Source: Pseudophaeobacter sp. (GTDB taxonomy: Bacteria > Pseudomonadota > Alphaproteobacteria > Rhodobacterales > Rhodobacteraceae). Taken from it: a stretch of 64,000 nucleotides of DNA. The notes beneath the pieces were generated by a model, which saw only the letters and a list, made by a program, of their open reading frames with translations, did not search any database and was not told where the DNA came from. Position 1 is the first letter of the stretch; each line of letters starts with the position of its first letter. Both the position numbers and the translations under genes were made by a program. The stretch lies in the NCBI GenBank assembly GCA_027019165.1, contig JALUXC010000012.1, positions 124,001 through 188,000 of the forward strand. Direction: 5' to 3'. Positions 35,740-45,729 of the stretch are shown in pieces.

Positions 35740-36629
35740 CACTTGGCTCCTTTCAGCATCTTGAAGGCATCGCCAAAGGCCTCCAGCGCCTGAGCAGGTA
35801 CGAGAATGGTCTGTTTGCCTTCGCTTGCGCCAAGGGCGTTGAGCGCCTCGACCTGTTTCAGAGCCACCTGATACTGCGCGGCCTCGATCCCATTCTGGGC
35901 AATCGCCTTGGCCACGACCTCGGTTGCATAGGCTTCGGCTTCGGCCTCGATCCGGCGGGCCTTGGCGGTTTGCTCTGCGGCGTAGAGTTCGGCGTCGGCG
36001 GCGAGTTCCACGGCGCGTTTCTGACCTTCCGCCTCGGTCACCTGGGCGCGGCGGGCGCGCTCTGCATTGAGCTGCTGCAGCATGGCGTCGCGGGTGGCCT
36101 GATCGAGGTTCACATCCAGGATCTCGGCGCGGGTGACTTCAATGCCCCAGTCGTCCACCGCGCTTTCGACGCTTTTCTGGATCTGGGCAATCAACTGGGA
36201 GCGGTTGGATTGCACCTCGTCCAGATCCATCTTGCCGATCTCGGCGCGCACGATCCCGGCCACGGTGGTGGCAATGGCGCCATCCACATCGCGGATACGG
36301 TAGACAGTCTTTTCCGGCTCAAGGATGCGGTAGAAGACCGAGGTGTCGATCTGCACCAGCACGTTGTCCTTGGTGATCGCATCCTGCGTCGCATTGGGCA
36401 GCTGGCGCTCAAGGATCGAGACCTTGTGGCGCACCGCATCCAAGAAGGGGATGATGAAGTTGATGCCCGGTCCCAGCACCGATTGCAGGCGACCAAAGCG
36501 TTCGACCACGAATTTTTCGGACTGCGGCACGATCCGCACGCCCTTGAGGATCACGACGATCAGAAAGACCGCCCCTAGGATGTAAAGAAGGCTGTCTGAC
36601 AGAAGGGAGATGATCTGGTCTTCGCTCAT
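35739..36629 (-). CDS. SPFH/band 7 protein (paraslipin, QmcA-like)
   Basis: 296 residues. One N-terminal membrane helix (LLYILGAVFLIVVILKGV) is followed by the band 7 domain with IVPQSEKFVVERFGRLQSVLGPG and LDEVQSNRSQLIAQIQKSVE, then a charged coiled coil with ARRAQVTEAEGQKRAVELAADAE. Such proteins oligomerise and organise membrane domains, often with NfeD, encoded next. The ATG at 36629 follows GCAGGA. The earlier in-frame start adds 23 unrelated residues. Confidence 0.9.
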   Translation of the reverse strand: MSEDQIISLLSDSLLYILGAVFLIVVILKGVRIVPQSEKFVVERFGRLQSVLGPGINFIIPFLDAVRHKVSILERQLPNATQDAITKDNVLVQIDTSVFYRILEPEKTVYRIRDVDGAIATTVAGIVRAEIGKMDLDEVQSNRSQLIAQIQKSVESAVDDWGIEVTRAEILDVNLDQATRDAMLQQLNAERARRAQVTEAEGQKRAVELAADAELYAAEQTAKARRIEAEAEAYATEVVAKAIAQNGIEAAQYQVALKQVEALNALGASEGKQTILVPAQALEAFGDAFKMLKGAK

Positions 36630-36709
36630 GGGAAAAAATCCTGCTTTGAAATCTGATCCCAATTTCGGGATTGGAGGGGGTGGGGTCAAGCCCCGCACCC
36701 ATATTGCGA

Positions 36710-38122
36710 TCAGGCGCGGCTGTTCGTGGGTCTGCGCAGGCGCAAGGGCGCAGGGCGCACGTTGGTTTCGATCTCGTCATGGATCAGCCCGGCGATGTTC
36801 TTTTTTGAGGTGCGCTCGATCCCTTCCAGACCGGGCGAAGAGTTCACCTCCAGTACCTTGGGGCCGGTTTCAGAGCGCAACAGATCGACGCCCGCCACGT
36901 TGAGGCCAAAGGCCCTGGCCGCCTTTACCGCCGTTGCACGCTCTTCCTTGGTGATACGCACCGAAACCGCGCTGCCCCCAAGGTGCAGGTTGGAACGGAA
37001 GTCGCCCTCGGCGCCCGAACGTTTCATCGCTGCCACCACCCGCGAGCCGACCACGAGGCAGCGGATATCCTCGCCATTGGCCTCTTTCACGAATTGCTGC
37101 ACCAGGAAGTTTGCTTTGAGACCGCGAAAGGCGGTGATCACGGATTCGGCGGCCTTCTTGGTTTCGGCCAGCACCACGCCTTTGCCTTGGGTGCTTTCGA
37201 GCAGTTTCACGATCAAGGGCGCGCCTCCGACGATGTCGATCAGGTTCTTTGTATCCTTGGGCGAGGCGGCAAAGGCGGTGGCGGGCATGCCGATCTTCTG
37301 GCGTGCCAGGACCTGATGGGCGTGCAGCTTGTCGCGGCTGGCGGTGATGCCTTCGCTGCCATTGACGCAAAAGGTGCCAAGGGTTTCGAACTGGCGCAGC
37401 ACGGCGGTGCCATACTGGGTGATCGAGGCCCCTATGCGCGGGATGACCGCATCATAGCGGGGCAGACGCTTGCCATCGTAGTGTACCTCGGGGGCGAGCG
37501 CATTGATATCCATATAGCAGCGGGTGGTGTCGATCACCTCAACCGTGTGGCCGCGCTTTTCGCCCTCTTCCACCAGGCGGCGGGTGGAGTAGTTGTCTTC
37601 CCGGCTGAGGACCGCAATGCGCAGCACCCGGTTCGGAGCGGTTTTGCGAATGTTCTTAGAGGCATAGACGGAATAGTCCAGCTCAGGCTGGCAGAACCGC
37701 TCGGACGGGGCAACCGCCACGTTCTCCCCCAAAGCCTGTCGCCCAAGCAGCATATGCAGCGCCATGCCTGTGCGGTCTGTCAATGTGACTTCGATGGGCC
37801 AGCTTTGACCGCCAACCACCAGGTCGGTCGAGATCACATAGCGCATCTCGCTTTCACCGTTTGACGAGGTCACCTCGCGCCGGTCAATGATATCGGCAGA
37901 GCAGGGGATCGACAGGCCGTCTTCGCCGGGAATGGGATGCACTCTGAACCGCACCTTGGGCGCCGCAGCGGGGCCAAAGGTCTCGATTTCGGTGGCATGC
38001 AGGGCAGATGTGCGTGCGCCGGTGTCCACCTTGGCCTTTAGCGCGGGCAGGCCGAGTTCGGGCAGGCTGACCCATTCCTCCCATCCGAGGGTCAATCTTG
38101 CAGCTTGTTCATCAGTGGACAT
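36710..38122 (-). CDS. RimK-like ATP-grasp ligase with N-terminal retropepsin-like (RimB) domain
   Basis: 470 residues. Residues 1-150 are a RimB/ATP-dependent zinc protease-like domain (PF05618) with the aspartic protease motif DTGARTSAL starting at Asp33 and a later LLGRQAL. From about 165 the protein is Rim[21 protein letters not shown], then the ATP-grasp core with [20 protein letters not shown] and a metal site in [16 protein letters not shown]. RimK adds glutamates to ribosomal protein S6 in E. coli; in Pseudomonas, RimB is a separate protein that modulates RimK. Here both are one polypeptide. Actual substrate is inferred. It is divergent from tgt. Confidence 0.85.
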   Translation of the reverse strand: MSTDEQAARLTLGWEEWVSLPELGLPALKAKVDTGARTSALHATEIETFGPAAAPKVRFRVHPIPGEDGLSIPCSADIIDRREVTSSNGESEMRYVISTDLVVGGQSWPIEVTLTDRTGMALHMLLGRQALGENVAVAPSERFCQPELDYSVYASKNIRKTAPNRVLRIAVLSREDNYSTRRLVEEGEKRGHTVEVIDTTRCYMDINALAPEVHYDGKRLPRYDAVIPRIGASITQYGTAVLRQFETLGTFCVNGSEGITASRDKLHAHQVLARQKIGMPATAFAASPKDTKNLIDIVGGAPLIVKLLESTQGKGVVLAETKKAAESVITAFRGLKANFLVQQFVKEANGEDIRCLVVGSRVVAAMKRSGAEGDFRSNLHLGGSAVSVRITKEERATAVKAARAFGLNVAGVDLLRSETGPKVLEVNSSPGLEGIERTSKKNIAGLIHDEIETNVRPAPLRLRRPTNSRA

Positions 38123-38190
38123 GCGCTTGGCTCCTTGGCATTAGGGGATTCTTGTCTCATCTGGTTCCAGAACTAACGCAGGAAGTCGAA

Positions 38191-39321
38191 ATGTCAGAGC
38201 TTTTCAAGTTTGAACTGAAGGCAACGGACGGAAAAGCGCGCACCGGTGTGATTGAGACACCGCGCGGTGACATTCGCACGCCCGCCTTCATGCCGGTCGG
38301 GACCGCTGCCACCGTGAAGGCGATGATGCCTGAAAGCGTGCGCGCGACCGGCGCTGACATCCTGCTTGGCAATACCTATCACCTGATGCTGCGCCCCACG
38401 GCGGAACGCATCGACCGCCTGGGCGGTTTGCACAAGTTCATGAACTGGCAGCGCCCGATCCTGACGGACAGCGGCGGCTTTCAGGTGATGTCGCTGGCGG
38501 GTCTGCGCAAGCTGACGGAAAAGGGTGTGACCTTCAAAAGCCATATCGACGGCTCCAAACACGAGCTGACGCCGGAACGCTCGATGGAGATCCAGCGGCT
38601 TTTGGGCAGTGATATCGTCATGTGTTTCGACGAATGCCCTGCGCTGCCTGCGGACCGCGAGCGCATTGCCGAGAGCATGCGTCTGTCGATGCGCTGGGCG
38701 GAGCGGTCAAAAGAGGCCTTCGGGGACCGCCCCGGCCACGCCCTCTTTGGGATCATGCAGGGCGGGTTGGAGCAGGACCTGCGCGAGGAAAGCGCCGAGG
38801 CGCTGAAAGGTATCGGCTTTGACGGTTATGCGGTGGGCGGCCTTGCAGTGGGTGAGGGGCAGGAGGCGATGTTCGGCTGTCTCGATTATGCGCCGGACAT
38901 GCTGCCCGAGGACAAGCCGCGTTACCTGATGGGGGTGGGCAAACCTGATGATATCGTCGGTGCCGTTGCGCGCGGCATCGACATGATGGACTGCGTGTTG
39001 CCCTCGCGCTCGGGGCGCACGGGGCAGGTCTTTACCCGGCGCGGGGTGGTCAACATCAAGAACGCGCGTCATGCCGACGATCCGCGCCCTTTGGATGAAC
39101 ACTGCAGCTGCCCGGCCTGTTCCAGCTACAGCCGCGCCTATCTGCACCATGTATTCCGCGCCAACGAGATGATCTCGGGCATGCTGCTGACCTGGCACAA
39201 TCTGCATTACTTTCAGGAAATCATGGAAGGCATGCGCGAAGCCATCGCAGCGGGTACATTTGATGCCTGGCAGGCCGCGTTCCATGCTCAGCGGGCCGAG
39301 GGCGACATCGAGCCGATCTAA
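38191..39321 (+). CDS. tgt: tRNA-guanine transglycosylase
   Basis: 376 residues. [11 protein letters not shown] holds the catalytic-pocket Asp and Gly-Gly-Phe, DECPAL and [12 protein letters not shown] shape the base pocket, and [18 protein letters not shown] is the zinc site. The nucleophilic Asp lies in [24 protein letters not shown]. It swaps guanine 34 for preQ1 in tRNAs for Asp, Asn, His and Tyr. The ATG at 38191 follows AGGAAG; earlier in-frame codons overlap the divergent gene's start region. Confidence 0.95.
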   Translation: MSELFKFELKATDGKARTGVIETPRGDIRTPAFMPVGTAATVKAMMPESVRATGADILLGNTYHLMLRPTAERIDRLGGLHKFMNWQRPILTDSGGFQVMSLAGLRKLTEKGVTFKSHIDGSKHELTPERSMEIQRLLGSDIVMCFDECPALPADRERIAESMRLSMRWAERSKEAFGDRPGHALFGIMQGGLEQDLREESAEALKGIGFDGYAVGGLAVGEGQEAMFGCLDYAPDMLPEDKPRYLMGVGKPDDIVGAVARGIDMMDCVLPSRSGRTGQVFTRRGVVNIKNARHADDPRPLDEHCSCPACSSYSRAYLHHVFRANEMISGMLLTWHNLHYFQEIMEGMREAIAAGTFDAWQAAFHAQRAEGDIEPI

Positions 39322-39330
39322 AGAAAAGAA

Positions 39331-39366
39331 GCCGGGCGCCCGAAGTCATCTTGGCGGACGCCCGGC
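39331..39366. terminator. Terminator between tgt and the convergent methyltransferase gene
   Basis: GCCGGGCG and CGCCCGGC form an 8-bp GC stem with a 20-base loop between two convergent stops. Confidence 0.55.
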
Positions 39367-39375
39367 GCAAGTCCG

Positions 39376-40344
39376 TCAATTCCGGCGCCTGCGGCAGACT
39401 ACCGTCAATCCGCCGCGATCTTCTTTGAAAAACGGGTGATCTGGCGGAGCGTAAATAGGATTCTTCCGGAGCGGTACACTCTGTTTGCCATATGTGCGCT
39501 GGAGCATAATTTCTCCACCGGCCAGCTCAACCGCCAGAGATAAGCCCTGCGGAGTGAAAAACAGGGTATGAGGATCCTGGCGGGCATTGAGGTGGAGGTA
39601 AGAGTGTCCCCCTTGGGGCACTTCGATCAGCATAACGCCGTCGCGCGTGAGAGAGTTGATCAGAATTGCCAATGTCGCGATCAGCGCCTCAGGCACCAGG
39701 TGTTCAATAGCATGAGAGGCGATTATGGCGTCGAAACTGGCCGGACGCAGTTCCCCGATGGCCGAAAACCGCTTTGCCTTGATGTGATCGAGGTACTTGA
39801 TGCTTTTCTCGTCGGGCTCAAAGGCGAATTTTTCTTTGGCGCCAGACAGGAACAGCCCATATCCGGGACCGCTGCCGAAATCGAGCATCCGAGTCACAGG
39901 GCTGCCGTACTTGCGCAGAACCGATAGCTGCCGACTCGCCCGACCGAAGTAGCGTTTGAGCGCGCGGGACTTATTGCGGTAGTCCTCGGAGAAATAGACC
40001 TCCGGCTCAATCTCGCGGTCCTTGCGGTTGGAGGACGCGTAATCCTGTTCGTAGTAGCCTTGCAGAAGCTGTGCGGATCCGGGGACCTGGCCGCTGCCGC
40101 AGTTCGTGCAGTAGAGGACTTCTTGCTCGCTGAACGGTTTTACGTTGGAGGGGTAGTCGCTCTTGAACCTGACCGTATTCAGGCCGCAGACCATGCAGGG
40201 ACTGGGGCGATCCAGTACGGTAAATGAGTCAGGCGCGAACTTTGGTGGCAGCGCAATACGCTTGGCGACACTGGCCACATTCTCTTTCGGAGGAAGGCTG
40301 CTGCCTTTTGCGAGGGTGCCCTTAAGTCTTTTCAAGATGGCCAT
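39376..40344 (-). CDS. Zinc-ribbon class I SAM methyltransferase
   Basis: 322 residues. A CMVC...CTNC pair in the first 75 residues forms a zinc ribbon, as in methyltransferases acting on nucleotide sugars or surface lipids. The SAM loop MLDFGSGPGYGLFL follows, then DAIIASHAIEHLVPEAL and IEVPQGG. The codons are clearly more AT-rich than in tgt or lon beside it, so it may be acquired. I start at the ATG at 40344, with a weak ribosome binding site; a GTG lies nine bases earlier. It is a single gene with an AT-richer flank on its upstream side. Confidence 0.8.
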   Translation of the reverse strand: MAILKRLKGTLAKGSSLPPKENVASVAKRIALPPKFAPDSFTVLDRPSPCMVCGLNTVRFKSDYPSNVKPFSEQEVLYCTNCGSGQVPGSAQLLQGYYEQDYASSNRKDREIEPEVYFSEDYRNKSRALKRYFGRASRQLSVLRKYGSPVTRMLDFGSGPGYGLFLSGAKEKFAFEPDEKSIKYLDHIKAKRFSAIGELRPASFDAIIASHAIEHLVPEALIATLAILINSLTRDGVMLIEVPQGGHSYLHLNARQDPHTLFFTPQGLSLAVELAGGEIMLQRTYGKQSVPLRKNPIYAPPDHPFFKEDRGGLTVVCRRRRN

Positions 40345-40966
40345 TGCGTACACTTATTTGGATCGTTGCAAACACTAATGAAGTGCAAAGCGTTCATGTT
40401 CAAGTGGTACGGTGGCAAAAAGCCGGAACAGGGAGAGATGCCCGGAGGTGAAAGCGGAAAACCAGAAGAGAGGCGCCACTGTTTTCCGTTGCTTGGTCAG
40501 GTTTTGAAGCAATTTCCACCTCATTCAGTGTGGCCAAAAGGGGGAGTAAACAGATGTCGCGATGGATGCGGACGGACATCGCCGGATACCGGCAAACGGG
40601 GAGAGCAGGGTATGCGCCATGGCGGCATGGACTGCTTTGGAACGCGGGTTCTCATGGCACTGCGGGCGCTGGTTAACGAATGAGTAACCAAGTTGCACTA
40701 AAACGTTAATCAAAGCGATGGCGTGTTTTTGTGAGTGGTAGGCAAAGCCTTGGGCTTAGAATGGTCATGATTTGGTAGCCTTAAGCCCAAAAGTGCCCTT
40801 GTGGTCCCTTCAAGCCACGGGCAAAGTGCGACGCAAACACTGAGGCACCTGTGCGCCAAAGCGGTTGAAAAGACCCGTGCGCCGACCCAAGTAATAGTTC
40901 CAAGAGGAGACGACGACGGCTGCCTATCCTGGGGCCTGGACGTCTTGCCAAAGAAAAGGACCGAGT
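40345..40966. other. Intergenic region upstream of lon
   Basis: About 620 bp. A 105-codon frame at 40366-40683 has no ribosome binding site or family resemblance and I do not call it. CGGAAAAC and GTTTTCCG face each other at 40455-40488. AAAGGACCGAGT just before 40967 is the lon ribosome binding site. I could not identify a clear heat-shock promoter. Confidence 0.55.
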
Positions 40967-43378
40967 ATGCAAGAGCCACTCAATTCTTCCTATCCTGTGC
41001 TGCCGCTGCGTGACATCGTGGTGTTCCCGCACATGATCGTGCCCCTGTTCGTGGGCCGGGAGAAATCGGTACGCGCCTTGGAAGAGGTAATGGCCGATGA
41101 CAAACAAATTCTCCTGTCCAGCCAGGTTGATCCCTCTGAGGACGACCCGGCGACCGATGGTATCTATCGCGTTGGCGTGCTCGCCAATGTGCTGCAGCTG
41201 CTGAAACTGCCCGATGGCACCGTCAAGGTGCTGGTCGAGGGGCAGTCCCGCGTCAAAATCACCGATTTCCTGGAAAACGACAGTTATTTCGAAGCCCGCG
41301 CCGAGCGGATCAGCGAAATGCCGGGCGATGTCACCACCACCGAAGCGCTGGTGCGCACCGTGGGCGACGAATTCGAGCGCTATGCCAAGGTGCGCAAGAA
41401 TATCCCCGAAGAAGCCCTTAGCGCGGTCGGGGAAACCACCGAGCCTGCGAAGCTCGCGGATCTGGTCGCTGGCCATCTGGGCATCGAGGTCGACCGCAAG
41501 CAGGAGCTTCTGGAAACCCTCTCGGTCAGCGAGCGCCTTGAAAAGGTCTATGGGCTGATGCAGGGCGAAATGTCGGTCCTGCAGGTCGAGAAGAAGATCA
41601 AGACCCGCGTCAAATCCCAGATGGAGAAGACCCAGCGCGAGTACTACCTGAATGAACAGATGAAGGCCATTCAGAAGGAGCTGGGCGACGGCGAGGAAGG
41701 TTCGGGCGAAGTGGCCGAGCTGGAAGAGAAAATCGCCGAAACCAAACTGTCGAAAGAGGCGCGCGAAAAGGCCGATGCCGAGCTGAAAAAGCTCAAGAAC
41801 ATGTCGCCCATGTCGGCCGAGGCCACCGTGGTGCGCAACTATCTCGACTGGATGCTGTCGATCCCGTGGGGCACCAAATCCCGCGTGAAAAAGGATCTGG
41901 GCCGCGCCCAGGACATCCTCGACAAGGATCACTACGGCCTGGAGAAGGTCAAGGAACGTATCGTCGAATACCTTGCCGTGCAGCAGCGCTCGGCCAAGCT
42001 GAAGGGGCCGATCCTCTGCCTCGTCGGCCCTCCGGGCGTGGGTAAGACCTCGCTTGGCAAATCCGTGGCCAAGGCGACCGGGCGCGAGTTTATCCGCATT
42101 TCCCTTGGCGGCGTGCGCGACGAGTCCGAAATCCGCGGCCACCGCCGGACCTATATCGGCTCGATGCCGGGCAAGATCATCCAGGCGCTGAAAAAGGCCA
42201 AAACCACCAATCCGCTGATCCTGCTCGATGAAATCGACAAGATGGGCCAGGATTTCCGGGGTGATCCGGCTTCGGCCATGCTGGAAGTGCTGGACCCAGA
42301 ACAGAACTCGACCTTTGTCGATCACTATCTTGAGGTCGAATATGACCTGTCGAACGTGATGTTCCTGACCACGTCCAACAGCTACAACATGCCGGGCCCG
42401 CTTCTGGACCGGATGGAGATCATTCCGCTGTCGGGCTACACCGAGGACGAAAAGCGCGAAATCGCAAAGCAGCACCTGGTGTCCAAGCAGGTCAAGAACC
42501 ACGGCCTCAAGGCCAAGGAGTTTGAGCTGACGGACGAGGCGTTGACCGACATCATCCGCACCTATACCCGCGAGGCGGGCGTGCGGAACCTGGAGCGGGA
42601 AATCGCCAAGGTGGCGCGGAAGTCGTTGACAAAGATCGTCAAGAAGGAAGCCGAGAGCGTCAAGGTCACGCCTGATAATCTTGATGAGTTCCTGGGTGTG
42701 CCGAAATTCCGCTTTGGCCTTGCCGAAAAGGAAGATCAGGTCGGCGTCGTGACCGGGCTTGCTTATACCTCTGTTGGCGGTGAGCTTCTGTCCATCGAGG
42801 CACTGCGCCTGCCGGGCAAGGGCCGGATGAAGACCACCGGCAAGCTGGGTGATGTGATGAAAGAGTCGATCGAGGCTGCGTCCTCCTATGTGCGCTCGGT
42901 TGCGCCGCAGCTGGGGATCAAGCCGCCCAAGTTCGACAAATGGGATATCCACGTGCACGTGCCCGAAGGCGCAACGCCCAAGGATGGCCCGTCCGCCGGT
43001 CTCGCGATGGTGACATCCATCGTGTCGGTGCTGACCGGGATTCCAGTGCGCAAGGACATCGCCATGACCGGCGAAGTCACCCTGCGCGGCAATGCGCTGG
43101 CCATTGGCGGCCTCAAGGAGAAACTTCTCGCAGCCCTGCGCGGCGGCATCAAGACGGTGTTGATCCCCGAGGAAAATGCCAAGGATCTGCCGGACATTCC
43201 CGACAATGTGAAGGAAGGTCTGGAGATCATCACGGTGAGTCATGTCTCCGAGGTGTTGAAACACGCGCTGGTGTCGTCGCCCGAGCCGATCGAATGGGAT
43301 GAGGAGGCTGAAGAGGCCGCAGCAGCCCAGGCCGCGCTGGAGGCGAAATCCGCTTCGGCAGCCGCGACGGCGCATTAA
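40967..43378 (+). CDS. lon: ATP-dependent protease Lon
   Basis: 803 residues. The substrate-binding N-domain starts [20 protein letters not shown], the AAA+ part has [13 protein letters not shown] and LLDEIDKMG, and the protease domain holds the catalytic Ser676 in DGPSAGLAM and a Lys in the following [14 protein letters not shown]. This cytoplasmic hexamer degrades misfolded and short-lived regulators. The ATG at 40967 follows AAAGGACCGAGT. A perfect terminator follows. Lon is also the usual protease that frees toxins of type II systems, relevant to the neighbouring YjhX gene. Confidence 0.97.
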   Translation: MQEPLNSSYPVLPLRDIVVFPHMIVPLFVGREKSVRALEEVMADDKQILLSSQVDPSEDDPATDGIYRVGVLANVLQLLKLPDGTVKVLVEGQSRVKITDFLENDSYFEARAERISEMPGDVTTTEALVRTVGDEFERYAKVRKNIPEEALSAVGETTEPAKLADLVAGHLGIEVDRKQELLETLSVSERLEKVYGLMQGEMSVLQVEKKIKTRVKSQMEKTQREYYLNEQMKAIQKELGDGEEGSGEVAELEEKIAETKLSKEAREKADAELKKLKNMSPMSAEATVVRNYLDWMLSIPWGTKSRVKKDLGRAQDILDKDHYGLEKVKERIVEYLAVQQRSAKLKGPILCLVGPPGVGKTSLGKSVAKATGREFIRISLGGVRDESEIRGHRRTYIGSMPGKIIQALKKAKTTNPLILLDEIDKMGQDFRGDPASAMLEVLDPEQNSTFVDHYLEVEYDLSNVMFLTTSNSYNMPGPLLDRMEIIPLSGYTEDEKREIAKQHLVSKQVKNHGLKAKEFELTDEALTDIIRTYTREAGVRNLEREIAKVARKSLTKIVKKEAESVKVTPDNLDEFLGVPKFRFGLAEKEDQVGVVTGLAYTSVGGELLSIEALRLPGKGRMKTTGKLGDVMKESIEAASSYVRSVAPQLGIKPPKFDKWDIHVHVPEGATPKDGPSAGLAMVTSIVSVLTGIPVRKDIAMTGEVTLRGNALAIGGLKEKLLAALRGGIKTVLIPEENAKDLPDIPDNVKEGLEIITVSHVSEVLKHALVSSPEPIEWDEEAEEAAAAQAALEAKSASAAATAH

Positions 43379-43399
43379 GCGCTGGTCTGCAAGGAATAG

Positions 43400-43432
43400 A
43401 GAAGGGCGGTCCTGAGCGGGCCGCCCTTCTTT
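43400..43432 (+). terminator. Terminator of lon
   Basis: AGAAGGGCGG and CCGCCCTTCT form a perfect 10-bp stem with an 11-base loop, followed by TT; 21 bases past the lon stop. Confidence 0.8.
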
Positions 43433-43446
43433 GCCAGACTAGGCGT

Positions 43447-43986
43447 TTACCACAGGTCCGGGTTCCGGAAGGCCGGAACGCAAGTGGAGGGGCCGCGAAG
43501 CGGCTCAAGCGTAGCCGCGCTTAGCGATTGCCCCAGCCAACCGTGCGGGTAGGACAGGGGCATCGGCGCGGCGGCCTCGCTTTCACTGATCTGGGCAAAC
43601 CCGACCTTGGAGTAGAAGTTGATATCCCCGTAGGTCAGTACGACATCGACCCCCCCTTCCTTGAGGCTGTTCAGCCCATGGCGCAACAGGGCTTGCCCGA
43701 TGCCCTTGCCCTGATGCTCTGTCGCCACCGCCACCGGCGACAATAGGAACACGCTGCGACCCTCTTCTTCGTAGCCCATGCGGGTGAAGAGGATGCTGGC
43801 AACCACCGCGCCCTGATCCAGGGCCGAGACGGCAAAAAGATCCTCCTCGGCCACGGTATCAAAGATATCTGCCACCAGGTGTCCGATCAGTTTCCCTTCA
43901 CCGATGCCTTCGGATTCGGTGAAGGAGGCGGTGAAGAGGGCGCAAATCTCCTCGCGCCGCTCTGTGTGGTTGGATGTATAGCCCAT
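43447..43986 (-). CDS. GNAT acetyltransferase, YjhQ-like (possible antitoxin)
   Basis: 179 residues. The acetyl-CoA loop is AVATEHQGKGIGQALLRHG, followed by the strand VVLTYGDINFYSKVGF, typical of the YhbS/YjhQ group of GNAT proteins. In E. coli, YjhQ is the acetyltransferase-like antitoxin of the topoisomerase I inhibitor YjhX (TopAI). Here the same two families lie in the same order on one strand, 25 bases apart. The ATG at 43986 follows AAAAGGACC. An acetyl-transfer activity unrelated to YjhX cannot be excluded. Confidence 0.85.
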   Translation of the reverse strand: MGYTSNHTERREEICALFTASFTESEGIGEGKLIGHLVADIFDTVAEEDLFAVSALDQGAVVASILFTRMGYEEEGRSVFLLSPVAVATEHQGKGIGQALLRHGLNSLKEGGVDVVLTYGDINFYSKVGFAQISESEAAAPMPLSYPHGWLGQSLSAATLEPLRGPSTCVPAFRNPDLW

Positions 43987-44011
43987 GATCCGGTCCTTTT
44001 CGAATGGGATG

Positions 44012-44269
44012 TCATCGTTGGTTGAGCTGCGCGCGCACGGCTTTGATGCCAAGGCGCGATGCGCGATAGGGCTGGCCGCCCCGCGATTGGATGAAGCGCC
44101 GCTTCCTGAGGCGCTGAAAGACGCTGAAGGTGCAGTCCGACAGCACATGGCCTTCGCGGGTATAGCAGGTGATGCTGCCGATCTTGCCGTTTTCGCAGCG
44201 TTCATGATGGATCGCCCCGCCAAGGGCGAGTTCGTGCAACACGCGTTGCTCGTGTTTTGAAATGTTCAA
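44012..44269 (-). CDS. yjhX: YjhX family (TopAI) toxin-like protein
   Basis: 85 residues, the family's usual size. MNISKHEQRVLHELALGGAI opens a winged-helix-like fold; CYTREGHVLSDCTFSVFQRLRKRRFI and GGQPYRASRLGIKAVRAQLNQR match E. coli YjhX along nearly the whole length. YjhX binds topoisomerase I and inhibits it, blocking growth when unopposed. GGGAGACCT of the form AGGAG-like lies upstream of the ATG. The adjacent GNAT gene is the probable antitoxin. Upstream lies about 260 bp of intergenic DNA. Confidence 0.85.
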   Translation of the reverse strand: MNISKHEQRVLHELALGGAIHHERCENGKIGSITCYTREGHVLSDCTFSVFQRLRKRRFIQSRGGQPYRASRLGIKAVRAQLNQR

Positions 44270-44472
44270 GGGAGGTCTCGATCTTATGAGAGTACAAAAC
44301 TACAGGCCACTCAGCCGCTCGCGTGAGTGTCCTTGGTCTGTTCTGCGTTCCTGGCGTTTTGCGCTGGGAACGGGCTTATGCCCGGGTCTCTTTCATAAAA
44401 TCTCCACTGCATGAGGCGCCTGCCTCACGACGTGCCTGACAAATAGGTGCTTGGGGGCACGTTGGCAAGGAA

Positions 44473-44492
44473 CGGCGCCTCAAAAGGCGCCG
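44473..44492 (-). terminator. Terminator of the amino-acid dehydrogenase gene
   Basis: CGGCGCCT and AGGCGCCG form a perfect 8-bp stem closed by CAAA. It lies 38 bases past the dehydrogenase stop; a few T residues follow in the minus direction. The rest of 44270-44472 carries the YjhX promoter region and no gene that I can see. Confidence 0.6.
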
Positions 44493-44530
44493 AGTGTTGC
44501 ATTCTTTCGCGTGGATCACGCCGAGCTGTT

Positions 44531-45583
44531 TCAGGCCGCCGCTGCTTGGGCCATTTTTGCTTTGACGGTGGATATGGCGACTGCATCGGGGCTGATGTCT
44601 TGCTGGCGGGCTTTGCTGAGCACCTCAGCCATGGTGGTGTCCAGCGCGCTGAGCTTTTCGGCAACATAGGTTTCGCGGTCGGCGATCTTCAGGATTTCCG
44701 TCGCCACATTGATGATGCCGCCGCCATTGGCGATGAAATCGGGTGCATAGAGGATGCCCCGGGCGTGCAGGGCCTGTGCATCTTCTGGCGTGGCCAGCTG
44801 GTTGTTGGCGCCGCCTGCCACGATCCCGACTTGCAACTGAGGGATGGTTTGGCTGTTGAGGATCCCGCCGATGGCGCAGGGCGCAAAGATATCGGCTGCG
44901 GTGCTGTAAATCGCCTCAGGTGCGACGCCTGTTGCTCCGAACGCCGTCACGGCATCGGCAATGCGGTTTTGATCCACATCGGTCACAATCAGCTTTGCGC
45001 CGTCCTCCTTGAGGAGATCGCACAGGTGCCAGCCCACGTGGCCAAGGCCCTGCAGTGACACAGTTGTGTTCGCCAGGTCGGCGCTGCCGGTCTTGTGGGC
45101 CTGGGCGGTTCGGATGGCATTGAAGATCCCGCGTGCTGTAATCGGTGAAGGGTCGCCGCTTGCGAACGCGCCCGATGCCAGGCCCGCCACAAAGGGTGTT
45201 TCTTCGGCCAGAATGCCCATGTCAGCCGGGCTCATCCCCATATCCTCGGCGGTGATGTAGCGCCCGTTCAGGCTATGGATCGCACGGCCAAAGCTGCGCA
45301 GCATCTCGGGGGTCTTCTCAGTTGCCGGATCACCGATGATCACCGCTTTGCCGCCGCCCAGCGGCAGACCTGCGGCTGCGTTCTTGTAGGTCATTCCTTC
45401 GCTCAGACGGCGAACATCTTCCAGAGCCTGCGCTTCGCTCTCGTAAGGGCGCATGCGCAGACCGCCGGCGGCCGGGCCAAGCTGGGTTGAATGCAGGGCA
45501 ATGTAGCCGGTCAGCCCGCTTGCGGCGTCTTCTACGCGAAAGATGGCTTCATGGGTGGCAGAGGAAATCTGGTGAAGGGTCAT
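44531..45583 (-). CDS. Leu/Glu/Phe/Val-type amino-acid dehydrogenase
   Basis: 350 residues, a size typical of leucine dehydrogenases. The substrate domain has GPAAGGLRMRPYESEAQALEDV and GMTYKNAAAGLPLGGGKAVI with the catalytic Lys, and GDPSPITARGIF follows. The NAD domain begins SLQGLGHVGWHLCDLL, and APCAIGGILN and NGGGIINVA close the pocket. It deaminates a branched-chain amino acid to its 2-oxo acid, or runs the reverse. AGGAG precedes the ATG at 45583. A divergent Lrp-type gene probably regulates it. Confidence 0.88.
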   Translation of the reverse strand: MTLHQISSATHEAIFRVEDAASGLTGYIALHSTQLGPAAGGLRMRPYESEAQALEDVRRLSEGMTYKNAAAGLPLGGGKAVIIGDPATEKTPEMLRSFGRAIHSLNGRYITAEDMGMSPADMGILAEETPFVAGLASGAFASGDPSPITARGIFNAIRTAQAHKTGSADLANTTVSLQGLGHVGWHLCDLLKEDGAKLIVTDVDQNRIADAVTAFGATGVAPEAIYSTAADIFAPCAIGGILNSQTIPQLQVGIVAGGANNQLATPEDAQALHARGILYAPDFIANGGGIINVATEILKIADRETYVAEKLSALDTTMAEVLSKARQQDISPDAVAISTVKAKMAQAAAA

Positions 45584-45729
45584 TCTGGCGGGCTCCTGTT
45601 GGGAGGGGCTAAGGGTATGCCACCCAGCTTAGTGCAGGCGAAAAGCAGAGATTCTTCAAAATCCACCCAAATGGCGTTAATTTTTGGAGGTTTCTGCTGT
45701 AGAAAGAAGTTGTGGTGGGGGAAATCTGC

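Noticed and set aside
40366-40683. A 105-codon frame upstream of lon
   Set aside because: No ribosome binding site, no family resemblance and a composition unlike coding DNA around it.
40781-43375. An 864-codon minus-strand frame
   Set aside because: It is antisense to lon, which is certain; the translation shows no domain.
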